Shown here piece by piece: positions 53,061 through 62,224 of a DNA stretch of 64,000 nucleotides. The stretch covers positions 4,644,501-4,708,500 of the forward strand of contig NZ_CP102480.1 of NCBI RefSeq assembly GCF_024662015.1, written 5' to 3'. Position 1 is the first letter of the stretch. Each line of letters starts with the position of its first letter. The translations under genes and the position numbers were made by a program. The notes under the pieces were generated by a model. It saw only the letters and a list, made by a program, of their open reading frames with translations. It was not told the origin of the DNA and did no database searches. This stretch comes from Nisaea acidiphila (GTDB lineage Bacteria > Pseudomonadota > Alphaproteobacteria > Thalassobaculales > Thalassobaculaceae).

Positions 53061-54638
53061 ATGACGCTTCACGAGCTTCTGGCCGAGTTGGCTGCAACCC
53101 ATCCGGACCGTCCGGCCATTGTCGACGGCGACCGGACGGTGACCTTCTCCGCCTTGAGGGACGAGGTCGATCACGTGGCCTCAGGGCTTGCAGCGCTCGG
53201 ACTTGCCCATGGCGACCGGATCGCCGTCTGGCTTCCCAACGGGCTTCCGATGATCACTCTGGTGCTCGGAGCCGCGAAGCTTGGGGCCATCTCGGTGATC
53301 ATCAATACGCGGTACCAGAAAGCCGAACTCGAGGGACTGCTGAGCCGGACAAGGGCAAAGGTTCTCGCACTGGCGACGGACTTCAGGGGGATCCCGTTCC
53401 TCGATATCCTTGAAGCGGTCCCCGCCGAGAAGCTCTCGCACCTGAAATATGTCGTGAACTGTCCGCCTGCGGCGGACATCGGCGCGCCGGTCGGGCAGAT
53501 GCTGTCATACGAAAGCCTGACGGCAGCGACGCCGGATAAGATCGCGCCGGCCAATGAGCAGGATCCCTGCGCCATGTTCGCGACCTCCGGCACGACCCGG
53601 GCGCCGAAGCTGGTGATGCATTGCCAACGGGCGATCGTCCGCCACGGCAAGGATAACGGGCAGGCGCTCGGATATGCGTCGGAGGGCGCGGTAATGCTGC
53701 AGGCCTTGCCGCTCTGCGGTGTATTCGGCTTCTCGCAGTTCATGGGCGCTCTGGCGAACGGCCGGCCGTCGGTTTTCATGGAGGCGTTCGACTCGGGGGA
53801 GGCGCTCCGCATCATCGAGAGGCACCGGGTAACGCACTTCAACGCGACGGACGACATGTTGGTCCGGATCCTGGACGAGGCGAAACCGGGACAGCTGGCC
53901 TCGCTTCGCGAAGTCGGTTTTGCCTCCTTTACCGGCACCAATGCGGAGGCCCTGGTGGCGCGGGCGCAGGAGGAGGCGGGTATTGTCCTGCGTGGCCTCT
54001 TTGGGATGAGCGAGCTGCAGGCACTCTACGCCGCGCAGCCCGCCGATCTGCCGGTCTCGGAACGGGCTAAGCCCGGCGGGTTCCCGGTTTCCGCGGGTGG
54101 CGCCGCGCGCGTCACGCATCCGGAAACCGGCGAAGTACTGGCGCCGGGCGAGATCGGTGCGCTCGAGTTCAAGGGGCCCAGCCGCTTCGTGGCTTATTAC
54201 GAGGATCCCGAGGCGACGAAAGAGGTCCTCTCGGAGGACGGCTGGTTCTCCAGCGGGGATGCGGGGGAATTGGAGGCGGATGGGCGCTTCCTCTTCCGCG
54301 GACGGATGGGGGACACCCTCCGCCTCGGCGGTTTCCTGGTCAGCGCGCGGGAAATCGAGGGTGTGCTGGACGATCATCCCGATGTCGCGAGCACCCAAGT
54401 GGTCGGCGTTAATGACGGCGCCGTTCCGGTCGCGGTCGCTTTCGTCATTCCGGTCGAGGGGAAGACGCCGGACGCGGACGCCTTGCGCCGGCATTGTGCC
54501 GATCATCTCGCGAAATACAAGGTGCCGAGGACGGTCATTCCGGTTGCCGAGTTCGAGACCGTGACCGGGCCGAACGGAACCAAGGTGCAGAAGCAGAAAC
54601 TTCGCGAAATCGCCGAGCAGGCCATCCGCTCCGGATAG
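53061..54638 (+). CDS. Acyl-CoA synthetase (AMP-binding family)
   Basis: 525 residues of the ANL superfamily. The phosphate-binding loop reads FATSGTTRAPKLVMH, where R replaces the usual G. The adenine motif region is GLFGMSELQALY. The hinge is WFSSGDAGELEADGRFLFRG-like. The C-terminal domain holds the acyl-adenylate lysine in NGTKVQKQKLRE. It should activate a carboxylic acid with ATP and CoA, feeding the dehydrogenase in the same operon. A terminator follows about 100 bp downstream. Confidence 0.9.
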   Translation: MTLHELLAELAATHPDRPAIVDGDRTVTFSALRDEVDHVASGLAALGLAHGDRIAVWLPNGLPMITLVLGAAKLGAISVIINTRYQKAELEGLLSRTRAKVLALATDFRGIPFLDILEAVPAEKLSHLKYVVNCPPAADIGAPVGQMLSYESLTAATPDKIAPANEQDPCAMFATSGTTRAPKLVMHCQRAIVRHGKDNGQALGYASEGAVMLQALPLCGVFGFSQFMGALANGRPSVFMEAFDSGEALRIIERHRVTHFNATDDMLVRILDEAKPGQLASLREVGFASFTGTNAEALVARAQEEAGIVLRGLFGMSELQALYAAQPADLPVSERAKPGGFPVSAGGAARVTHPETGEVLAPGEIGALEFKGPSRFVAYYEDPEATKEVLSEDGWFSSGDAGELEADGRFLFRGRMGDTLRLGGFLVSAREIEGVLDDHPDVASTQVVGVNDGAVPVAVAFVIPVEGKTPDADALRRHCADHLAKYKVPRTVIPVAEFETVTGPNGTKVQKQKLREIAEQAIRSG

Positions 54639-54736
54639 GGCAGCAGTTTTGCCGGCCATCCCGGACGATGATCCAGACCTCCTGCGTGCCGGCGTTAGCC
54701 CGGGTGTGCAGGCTGCCAGAGATTTCAATATGCCGG

Positions 54737-54762
54737 AAAGTACACTGATTAGTGTTCTTTTT
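54737..54762 (+). terminator. Rho-independent terminator of the acyl-CoA operon
   Basis: AAAG-t-ACACT / AGTGT-t-CTTT with loop GATT, then TTTT: a stem with one T-T mismatch and a T-run. It lies in the 329-bp gap (54639-54967) before the porin gene; the rest of that gap shows no gene and presumably carries the porin promoter. Confidence 0.65.
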
Positions 54763-54967
54763 GGAAACAGCCCGAAAAGCCCGATGGTTGGGCGTTTCAG
54801 CGCATTGATGCTGCACGTAAATCTTTTGTGTGCGCCGCCGCATTGTATCCCTTCAGGCCGAACCATATCTGCCGGTGATCCGGGCGCGGCAGGCGGCCGT
54901 CTCCGGTTGTTTTCGTTCAATCTAGTGGCACCGGGGCGAGATCGTCGGCCGGTGCATGGGGATCCAA

Positions 54968-56095
54968 ATGAAGCGCATGCGTCATTCGAAAGCGGCACTC
55001 TTACAGACGACGACTCTGGTTGCAGCCGGGCTCATCCTGACTGCGGCACCGGCGGAAGCGGCGGAGAAGCTCAAGCTCTCCGTTGGCGGTTACGCCGAGC
55101 AATGGTTCGGCTATACGGATATTGACGATGAGGGAAATCAGGATCTCGACCTCACCGGCTTTGATGTCAAATCGGACACCGAGATCCATTTCAAGGGAAC
55201 GACCACGCTCGACAACGGCCTCGAAGTGGGGGTCAACGTACAGCTTGAGGGCAACAGCGACTCAGGCGACCAGATCGACGAAAGCTACCTGACTGTCAGC
55301 GGCAAGTTTGGCCGGATAGACATCGGTGACGAGAACTCGGCGCTTTACAAGACCCACGTCGCGCCGACCGAATACGGCATCGGGATCAATTCCGGCGACA
55401 CTGTCGAGTGGGAACTCACCGGGGCTACCTCGATCAGCGACAGCGGCTATTTCCGCGCGCCGTTCGGCGGTACGTACATCGAGCCCGCCCGCACCAATGA
55501 CTCGACCAAGCTGACCTACTACACGCCGCGTCTTGAGGGTTTCCGGCTCGGCATCTCCTATGCTCCCGATACCAACCAGGACAGCAATGTACAGCCCGAC
55601 CGGAATTCGGGACTGACGGACGGCGTCATGGGCGGCATCGATTTCAGGCGCGATTTCAACGGCGTCGGCCTCGCGGCATCGGCAGGATATGGCACTTTTC
55701 TGCAATCCGGGGATGGGGTGGATGAACCGGAAGCATACGCCTTTGGCCTCACCGTCGATTACGCCGGTTTCCAGGTCGGCGGATCCTATGCCGGCTTTAC
55801 CGATTCCGGGGCGAATGACGGGGACGGCTACACGTTGGGCGCATCCTATGATTTCGGAGAGTACGGGGTCAGCCTTACCTATCTACACGGCGAGCGCGAC
55901 GGTATTGCCGGAAGCGTCGATCCCGATACGGTCCAGGCCGACAGGGACTCAGTGGCTCTGGCTGGTCGCTACATTCTGGGGCCGGGTGTGAGCGCGGAGA
56001 CGACTCTCGGTTATTCCGAATATACGAGCGACGCTGCCGGTGCCGGCGATATCGAGGCGGCCTATGTGATTACGGGGATCCGTGTGACTTTCTGA
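54968..56095 (+). CDS. Outer-membrane porin
   Basis: 375 residues from the ATG at 54968 (GGGGA 5 nt upstream; an ATG at 54956 is less likely). A signal peptide ends in AEA-A, followed by alternating aromatic/polar strands starting LKLSVGGYAEQWFGYTD, a conserved GKFGRIDIGDENSALYKTHV region and a final strand AAYVITGIRVTF with the terminal Phe recognised for outer-membrane assembly. Acidic loops suggest weak cation preference (inference). It is a general 16-strand trimeric porin by length. A strong hairpin follows. Confidence 0.92.
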   Translation: MKRMRHSKAALLQTTTLVAAGLILTAAPAEAAEKLKLSVGGYAEQWFGYTDIDDEGNQDLDLTGFDVKSDTEIHFKGTTTLDNGLEVGVNVQLEGNSDSGDQIDESYLTVSGKFGRIDIGDENSALYKTHVAPTEYGIGINSGDTVEWELTGATSISDSGYFRAPFGGTYIEPARTNDSTKLTYYTPRLEGFRLGISYAPDTNQDSNVQPDRNSGLTDGVMGGIDFRRDFNGVGLAASAGYGTFLQSGDGVDEPEAYAFGLTVDYAGFQVGGSYAGFTDSGANDGDGYTLGASYDFGEYGVSLTYLHGERDGIAGSVDPDTVQADRDSVALAGRYILGPGVSAETTLGYSEYTSDAAGAGDIEAAYVITGIRVTF

Positions 56096-56105
56096 TGCGG
56101 CGGTG

Positions 56106-56132
56106 CGGAGGAGCGCAATATGCGCTCCTCCG
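56106..56132 (+). terminator. Porin terminator hairpin
   Basis: A 12-bp perfect stem (CGGAGGAGCGCA/TGCGCTCCTCCG) with loop ATA, followed by TCTTCT. It is 10 bp after the porin stop. Its core GCGCA-ATA-TGCGC resembles the palindrome at the XRE promoter, so it could also be a second regulator site. Confidence 0.65.
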
Positions 56133-56172
56133 TCTTCTGGAATGGTATTTTGGCCGCTTACTTCTCTCCGAT

Positions 56173-56191
56173 AAGCGCATATAATGCGCTT
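56173..56191 (+). promoter_or_regulatory. Promoter -10 box embedded in a palindromic operator
   Basis: AAGCGCAT-ATA-ATGCGCTT, a perfect 8-bp-arm inverted repeat, contains a consensus TATAAT at 56180-56185. A weak -35 candidate (CTTACT, 56157-56162) is 17 bp upstream. The XRE gene starts 15 bp after the palindrome, with GAGGAGG between. Binding of the XRE protein here would block its own promoter. Confidence 0.6.
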
Positions 56192-56205
56192 CTTGAGGAG
56201 GCGGC

Positions 56206-56451
56206 ATGACGTCTGGCGAATTCAAGAAACTGCGGAAATTCCTGAAGCTCTCGCAGAAGGAAATGGCCGAGGCTCTCGGGCTGAAGCGGCGGATGATCCA
56301 GTATTACGAGAAGGGCGAGCGGGACGGCGAGCCACTGGATATTCCGAAGGCGGTCGAGCTCGCCTGTTATGCGCTGTCGGCCGGGGTCCGTGATTTCACT
56401 TTCATTCCTCCGAAGCGCGCCGGCCGGGCCGCAAGCGACCTAAGGATTTGA
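56206..56451 (+). CDS. Small XRE-family helix-turn-helix regulator
   Basis: 81 residues made almost entirely of one Cro/C1-type helix-turn-helix (about 5-50: LRKFLKLSQKEMAEALGLKRRMIQYYEKGER, in segments). A strong GAGGAGG ribosome site precedes it. There is no toxin or partner gene, so it is probably an autoregulated repressor, perhaps also acting on the porin or the convergent exporter. Its last 12 bp overlap the convergent DMT gene. Confidence 0.88.
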   Translation: MTSGEFKKLRKFLKLSQKEMAEALGLKRRMIQYYEKGERDGEPLDIPKAVELACYALSAGVRDFTFIPPKRAGRAASDLRI

Positions 56452-57423
56452 TTTCCCAGCTTCCTCCGCGCGGCGTATCCGTTCGCGATGCAGGATGTAT
56501 AGGCCGCTGCCAATTACCAAAAAGGTGCCGGTGACGATCCAGAGGTCCGGGATGTTGCCCCAGACCACGAAGCCGATCAGAACCGCCCAGACGATACTGG
56601 TATATTTGAATGGCGTTACGAATCCCGCTTCGCTGTAGCGGAAGGATTCGATCATCAGGAACTGCGCGCCCCCGACGAACAGGCTGCTGACCGCAAACAG
56701 CCCCATCTCGCTCCATCCGACCGGTTTCCACTCGTCGAAAGCCAGGCTGGCGAAGCCGGAGAGGGTCACGATGGTCATCCCGACGGCCAACATCGAGAGG
56801 GTGGTCTCCGTCGCGTGCATCTTCCGGGTCACGATATCCCGGAACGATCCGCATACCGTGGCCAGCAGCGGCAGCAAGGCGACGGCGGAAAAGGTCTCGG
56901 GAGTCGGCTTGACCATGATGAGAACACCGCAGAAGCCGACAAGAATGGCGGTCCAGCGGCGCCAGCCGACCTGCTCTCCGAGAAGCGGCACGACGAGTGC
57001 GGCGGTGACGATCGGTCCGGCGAAGGCGATCGCGGTCGCATCGGCGATTGCCATGAGCTTCAGCGCCCAGATGAAGCTATAGGTGCTGAAGACGATTATG
57101 ACAGCGCGAAGTAACTGTAGCCGCCAATGACGAACCTTGAGCTGGTCCTTACGTCCGGTCGCGAATGCAAATCCGAAGACAAGGACCAGCAGCAGAATTC
57201 CGCGCAGCGCGATGACCTGTCCGACCGGATAGTCGCTGGTCAGCCATTTGGCGATCCCGTCATTCAGCGTAACCAGACCGATGCCGCCGGTCATGCAGGC
57301 GGCGCCGTGCATCCAACCGAGCCGGGGTGCCGGGCCGGGTTCGGCCGGCTCGGCGGAATGAGGGGAAGCCGAGGGGCTCAGCGGTTGCGCTCCCTCTGCA
57401 AGGATTTCTTTTTTCGGAGACAC
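56440..57423 (-). CDS. DMT-superfamily (EamA) transporter
   Basis: 327 residues with ten predicted helices in two EamA repeats (about 40-175 and 185-315), e.g. AIADATAIAFAGPIVTAALVVPLLGEQVGWRRW, shown here in part, and PFKYTSIVWAVLIGF. It probably exports a small metabolite or amino acid. The start is a GTG at 57423 with a weak ribosome site; an ATG at 57312 is a shorter option that would remove the Pro/Ser-rich leader. Confidence 0.87.
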   Translation of the reverse strand: MSPKKEILAEGAQPLSPSASPHSAEPAEPGPAPRLGWMHGAACMTGGIGLVTLNDGIAKWLTSDYPVGQVIALRGILLLVLVFGFAFATGRKDQLKVRHWRLQLLRAVIIVFSTYSFIWALKLMAIADATAIAFAGPIVTAALVVPLLGEQVGWRRWTAILVGFCGVLIMVKPTPETFSAVALLPLLATVCGSFRDIVTRKMHATETTLSMLAVGMTIVTLSGFASLAFDEWKPVGWSEMGLFAVSSLFVGGAQFLMIESFRYSEAGFVTPFKYTSIVWAVLIGFVVWGNIPDLWIVTGTFLVIGSGLYILHRERIRRAEEAGKSNP

Positions 57424-57529
57424 GAAGAATGGCCTTTTGTTGCTTCCGAGCCTCTACCTCCGCCGGTGATTTTGCAAGAGCGCTCGCGCGGGATTGGCGC
57501 CGCGGGGCTGCGATGCTATCAGGCGTGCC

Positions 57530-59422
57530 ATGATCCAGATTACCGACATGACCTTCCGGATTGCCGGCCGCTCCCTATTCGACGAGGCCTCGGCCACGAT
57601 TCCCGACGGACATAAGGTCGGGCTGGTGGGGCGCAACGGCACGGGCAAATCGACGCTCCTGAAGCTTTTGACCGACGAATATCACCCAGATGGGGGCGAG
57701 ATCCTGGTCAGCGGCGGGCGGGGCGTCGAGGATCCGATCGGCATGGTGTCGCAGGAAGCGCCGAGCGGCCCGGACACGCCGCTTGAGGTCGTGCTGCGCG
57801 CCGATAAGGAACGCGAACGTCTTCTTACCGAGGCGGAGACGACGGACGATCCGATGCGGATCGCCGAGGTGCAGACGCGGCTCGCGGATATAGGTGCCCA
57901 TGCGGCACCCGCGCGAGCGGCGGCGATCCTCGCAGGCCTTGGTTTCGACGACGCGATGCAGGCGGCGCCGATGTCGAGTTTCTCGGGCGGCTGGCGCATG
58001 CGCGTCGCTCTGGCGGCGGTGTTGTTCGCCGAGCCGGAGATCCTGCTGCTCGACGAACCGACCAACCACCTCGATCTGGAAGCGACGGTCTGGCTGGAGG
58101 CCTATCTCGCGCGCTATCCGAAGACCCTGGTCATCGTGAGCCATGACCGGGGGCTCTTGAACAAGGCGGTTGACGCGATCCTGCATCTGGAGAACCTGAA
58201 GCTGACCCTCTACCAGGGCGGCTACGACCGGTTCGAGAAGACCCGCGAGGAGCGGCTGGCGCAGATCGAGGCGCAGCGGGCGAAACAGTCGGCGCAGCGC
58301 AAGCATATGGAAGCCTTCATCGAGCGCTTCCGGTACAAAGCTTCGAAGGCGCGGCAGGCGCAGAGCCGGATCAAGGCGCTGGAGCGGATGGAGAAGCTGC
58401 CGGACGCGGTCAACGAGCCGACGACGCGCTTTTCTTTCCCCAATCCGGAGGAGCTTCCGCCGCCTTTGGTCACCTTCGACAACGCAAGCGTCGGGTACGA
58501 ACCGGGCAAGACGGTGCTCAAAGGACTGGGTTTCCGGATCGACGGCGACGACCGGATCGGTCTGCTCGGGCGGAACGGCAACGGCAAGTCGACGCTTGCG
58601 AAACTGATCGCCGGCCGGCTGGCGAAATTCGACGGTGACGAACATCGCAGCGCCAAACTCCGGGTCGGGTTCTTTGCCCAGCACCAGATCGAGGATCTGG
58701 ACCCGGAAGCGACCCCGGCCGAACATATGGCGCGTCTGATGCCGGGCGCGCTGCCGGACAAGGTGCGGGCACGTCTCGGCGGCGTCGGGCTCGTGCAGGA
58801 CAAGCAGACGACCAAGGCGAAGCATCTTTCCGGCGGCGAGAAGGCGCGTCTCACGCTGGCCCTGATCACCTACGACAGCCCGCATGTGCTGATCCTCGAC
58901 GAGCCGACCAACCATCTCGATATCGACGCGCGGGACGCGCTGGTACAGGCGCTGAACGACTATACCGGCGCGGTCATCCTGATCAGCCATGACCGGAGGC
59001 TGCTCGAACTCACCGTCGACCGGCTCTGGCTGGTCGCGAACGGAACGGTGAAGCCCTATGAGGGCGATCTCGACGGCTACCGGGACTGGCTGCGGCAGGA
59101 GGAACGGGCGGCGCGCGTGGCTGCGTCGGAGGACGAGCCGGACAAGAAGAACGACCGCAAGCAGGCACGTCAGGCCTCGGCGGAGAAGCGCCGGCAGACG
59201 GCCGATATTCGGAAGAAGATTCGCGAGGCCGAGAAGAAGCTGGAGAAGCTCACTCAGCGCAAGGCGCAGCTGGAAGAGCGGCTCGCCGACCCGAAAATCT
59301 ACGAAGGTCCGACGGCAGACCTGAAAGAGGTCATCCTGAAAAAGGAGGCTGTCGATCGGGAAATCGAAAGCGCCGAGGCGGAATGGCTGGAAGCCGAGTC
59401 CGCTTTGGAAGAAGCAAGCTAG
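57530..59422 (+). CDS. ABC-F family ATPase (Uup/YheS-like)
   Basis: 630 residues from the ATG at 57530 (MIQITDMTFRIAGRSLFD); the open frame begins 36 nt earlier. Two ABC cassettes have Walker A GRNGTGKST and GRNGNGKST, signatures SFSGGWRMR and LSGGEKARL, and Walker B LLLDEPTNHLD and LILDEPTNHLD. The interdomain linker (about 235-310) and a Lys/Glu-rich C-terminal coiled coil (about 540-625) mark an ABC-F translation factor acting on ribosomes. No permease domain is present. Confidence 0.93.
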   Translation: MIQITDMTFRIAGRSLFDEASATIPDGHKVGLVGRNGTGKSTLLKLLTDEYHPDGGEILVSGGRGVEDPIGMVSQEAPSGPDTPLEVVLRADKERERLLTEAETTDDPMRIAEVQTRLADIGAHAAPARAAAILAGLGFDDAMQAAPMSSFSGGWRMRVALAAVLFAEPEILLLDEPTNHLDLEATVWLEAYLARYPKTLVIVSHDRGLLNKAVDAILHLENLKLTLYQGGYDRFEKTREERLAQIEAQRAKQSAQRKHMEAFIERFRYKASKARQAQSRIKALERMEKLPDAVNEPTTRFSFPNPEELPPPLVTFDNASVGYEPGKTVLKGLGFRIDGDDRIGLLGRNGNGKSTLAKLIAGRLAKFDGDEHRSAKLRVGFFAQHQIEDLDPEATPAEHMARLMPGALPDKVRARLGGVGLVQDKQTTKAKHLSGGEKARLTLALITYDSPHVLILDEPTNHLDIDARDALVQALNDYTGAVILISHDRRLLELTVDRLWLVANGTVKPYEGDLDGYRDWLRQEERAARVAASEDEPDKKNDRKQARQASAEKRRQTADIRKKIREAEKKLEKLTQRKAQLEERLADPKIYEGPTADLKEVILKKEAVDREIESAEAEWLEAESALEEAS

Positions 59423-59443
59423 GAACCGCGGGGGAGGGAAGGC

Positions 59444-61033
59444 ATGGCCCGAAGCATTACGGCGCGTGAGTTGAAAGACGCGCTCTACGGGACGGGCGAG
59501 ATCGCCCTGGTCGATGTCCGCCCGGAGGCGGTCTACGGCGCCAATCACATCCTGCTCGCGAGCAACGTTCCTCTGGGACACCTGGAGCTCCGGATCGCCG
59601 ATTTGGTGCCGCGGCCTGGAACGCCCGTCGTTCTCTGCGATGGCGGCGAAGGGCTGGCGGAGACGGCAGCCGCGAAACTCGCCGGGTTCGGTTATTCGGA
59701 TATCTCGATCCTGGAAGGCGGGGTGAATGCCTGGGGCGCGGCGGGGCTGGAGCTTTTCAGCGGTCTCTATGTCCCGAGCAAGGCCTTCGGGGAGTTCGTC
59801 GAGCACGAATACGAAACGCCGTCGGTCTCCGCCGAGGAACTGAAGGGCATGATGGATGCCGGCGAGGATATGGTGGTGCTGGATTCCCGCCCGATGGGCG
59901 AGTTTACCATGATGAATATCCCGACCGGCATCGATATGCCGGGCGCCGAGCTTGTCTACCGGGTTCAGGAGGCGGCGCCCCGTCCGGAGACCACCATCGT
60001 GGTGAATTGCGCCGGACGGACACGCAGCATCATCGGGGCCCAGTCGCTTATCAATGCGGGGGTTCCGAACAAGATTGTCGCTCTGCGGAACGGGACGATG
60101 GGCTGGCACCTCGCGGGCTACAAGCTCGAGCATGGCAATATGCGACCGCCGCCGGAAGTCAGCGCGGACGGCGCCGGCATGGCGCGCCGGCGTTCGCGCA
60201 CGGCTGCGGACCGGTTCGGGGTGCGGCATATCGATCTTGCCACGCTCGATAAATGGCGTGCCGAACGGGACCGGACCACGCTCTATGTGTTCGATGTCCG
60301 CACGGCCGAAGAATTCGCCGCCGGACACCTTGTCGATTCCCGCCATGCCCCGGGCGGCCAGCTCGTCCAGTCGACCGACGCCTATATGGCCACCCAGAGG
60401 GCGCGGGTTGTCCTCGTGGATCCGGAGATGGTCCGCGCGGAGATGACCGGAAGCTGGCTGCGCCAGCTCGGCTGGGAGGACGTGTTTGTGCTCGAAGGCG
60501 GACTTGACGGGGCAGAGCTCAAGCAAGGTGCGCGACCGGCAGCTCTGGCAGGAACGCTTCCCGATTGCGACTTGATTCCGCCGGCCGAGGCCAAGGCGCG
60601 TGTGGACGCCGGGGCGCTCTTCCTGGATCTGACGCGGAGTCTCGACTACCGCGACAATCATGCGGAAGGTGCACGCTGGTGTCCGCGTGAGAAACTCGGT
60701 GACGCACTCGGCAAGACCGGCTCAGAAAGCGCAATCTTGATCGCCGGCGACGAGCGCTTGGCACGGCTGGCCGCTACCGATCTTGCCTCGAAAGGGTTGT
60801 CGGCGACCGTCGTCTCCGGCGGAACCGAGGCCTGGGAGGCGTCCGGACTGCCCATGGCGGCCGGGATGGGAGAGCCGCTCGCGGTTCCGGACGATGTTTA
60901 TATGCGGCCCTACGACAAGGAAGCGGGACGCGAGGAAATGGAACGGAGGATGAACGCTTACCTGACCTGGGAGATCGCCCTAGTGGATCAGATCGCCCGG
61001 GACGGCGGCATATCCTTCCGCTCCTACCGCTGA
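59444..61033 (+). CDS. Four-domain rhodanese-like protein
   Basis: 529 residues with four rhodanese modules in tandem: about 5-105, 125-230, 260-360 and 377-470. Domain 1 has a cysteine at 65 (VVLCDGGEG). Domain 2 has a canonical loop CAGRTRS with Cys189. Domain 3 has Asp326 and domain 4 Ala434 at the equivalent place, so the last two are catalytically dead. The C-terminal 60 residues are an extension. It lies 21 nt after the ABC-F gene and is convergent with a C-S-lyase gene, so sulfur transfer from cysteine or persulfide metabolism is plausible. Confidence 0.88.
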   Translation: MARSITARELKDALYGTGEIALVDVRPEAVYGANHILLASNVPLGHLELRIADLVPRPGTPVVLCDGGEGLAETAAAKLAGFGYSDISILEGGVNAWGAAGLELFSGLYVPSKAFGEFVEHEYETPSVSAEELKGMMDAGEDMVVLDSRPMGEFTMMNIPTGIDMPGAELVYRVQEAAPRPETTIVVNCAGRTRSIIGAQSLINAGVPNKIVALRNGTMGWHLAGYKLEHGNMRPPPEVSADGAGMARRRSRTAADRFGVRHIDLATLDKWRAERDRTTLYVFDVRTAEEFAAGHLVDSRHAPGGQLVQSTDAYMATQRARVVLVDPEMVRAEMTGSWLRQLGWEDVFVLEGGLDGAELKQGARPAALAGTLPDCDLIPPAEAKARVDAGALFLDLTRSLDYRDNHAEGARWCPREKLGDALGKTGSESAILIAGDERLARLAATDLASKGLSATVVSGGTEAWEASGLPMAAGMGEPLAVPDDVYMRPYDKEAGREEMERRMNAYLTWEIALVDQIARDGGISFRSYR

Positions 61034-61039
61034 AGACGC

Positions 61040-62224
61040 TCAGGCGAGCGCCGCGATCCGTTCGAAACCGGCATCCAGGTCTGCCTTGAGATCGGTGACG
61101 TCTTCGAGGCCGGCATGGATGCGCAGCAACTGCCCGGGCTCGTTCCAGGTCGTCACCGTTCTGGCGGCGGCCGGGTCGCCCGGCAGGATGAGACTCTCGT
61201 AGCCGCCCCAGCTGGCTCCCATACCATAATACTCAAGACCGTCGAGAAAGGCGGCGAGCGCGGCGCGGGAGAGCGGTTTCAGCAGGAACGAGAAAAGACC
61301 GCTCGCGCCTGTGAAATCGCGCTTCCAGATTTCATGGCCGGGACAGGAGGGAAGGGCCGGATGCAGTACGCGGTCGACTTCCGGGCGTTCCGAAAGCCAT
61401 TTCGCGAGTGCCAGCGCGTTGCGCTCGTTCTCCGCCAGCCGCACGGCCATGGTCCTGAGACCGCGTTGCGCCAGATAAAGGTCGTCCGGGCCGGAGCAGT
61501 TTCCCTGCATGAAGACCGTATCGCGGATCGCCGCGGCCTGCGCGTCCTTGCTGACGATTACCCCCATCATGACGTCCGAATGCCCGCAGATATATTTGGT
61601 GACGGCCTCGACTACGATATCGACGCCGTGCCCGAACGCATCGAAATAGAGTGCCGTCGCCCAGGTATTGTCCATGATGACGGTTGCGCCTTGCTCGTGC
61701 GCGATGGAGGCGAGGGCAGGTACGTCGCAGACCTCGAAGGTCATGGTTCCAGGCGCCTCGAGATAGACGACCTTGGTTTCCGGCCGGATCAGTTCGGCGA
61801 GGTCTTCCGGTTTCATCGGGTCGAAGAAGGTCGCCTCGACACCGAACCGCTCCAGGAACCCGCCGGCGAATTTCCGGGTGGGGAAATAGACGTTGTCGGT
61901 GATCAGGATGTGGTCTCCGGCGGAAACCTGGCTCAGGATCGCGCAGCATATTGCCGCCAGCCCGGATGAGACGGCGACGGCGCTTTCCACGCCGTAGAGT
62001 TCCGCGACAGCTTCCTCGAAGGATCTGGTCGTCGGCGTCCCCCGCCGGCCGTAGCGGAAACCGGTGAAGTCGGGTTTGCGCGAGGCCTCGAGCGCATCCA
62101 GGGACGGTTTCAGGATCGTGGAGGCATGATAAACGGGCGGATTAACCACGCCGTGGTTCGCGTGAGGATCGCGTCCGGCGTGGGTGATGAGCGTTTTCTT
62201 TCCGGCTTTTGCACCGCGTTGCAT
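61040..62224 (-). CDS. metC: Cystathionine beta-lyase-like PLP enzyme
   Basis: 394 residues from the ATG at 62224 (GGAG 6 nt upstream; the frame opens earlier but the leader is non-homologous). Cys/Met-metabolism PLP family: VNPPVYHASTILKP, the FRYGRRGTPT phosphate-binding loop, VIMDNTWATALYFD and the PLP-lysine motif TKYICGHSDVMMG. It likely splits cystathionine or cysteine conjugates to homocysteine or thiol, pyruvate and ammonia. The symbol is a family-level guess. Confidence 0.88.
   Translation of the reverse strand: MQRGAKAGKKTLITHAGRDPHANHGVVNPPVYHASTILKPSLDALEASRKPDFTGFRYGRRGTPTTRSFEEAVAELYGVESAVAVSSGLAAICCAILSQVSAGDHILITDNVYFPTRKFAGGFLERFGVEATFFDPMKPEDLAELIRPETKVVYLEAPGTMTFEVCDVPALASIAHEQGATVIMDNTWATALYFDAFGHGVDIVVEAVTKYICGHSDVMMGVIVSKDAQAAAIRDTVFMQGNCSGPDDLYLAQRGLRTMAVRLAENERNALALAKWLSERPEVDRVLHPALPSCPGHEIWKRDFTGASGLFSFLLKPLSRAALAAFLDGLEYYGMGASWGGYESLILPGDPAAARTVTTWNEPGQLLRIHAGLEDVTDLKADLDAGFERIAALA

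Noticed and set aside
53505-54998. A 497-codon minus-strand frame
   Set aside because: It lies opposite the acyl-CoA synthetase gene, which has intact ANL motifs.
57575-60661. A 1028-codon minus-strand open frame
   Set aside because: It lies antisense to the ABC-F and four-rhodanese genes, both of which have full family motifs. It has the Arg/His/Asp-rich composition of a GC-bias shadow.
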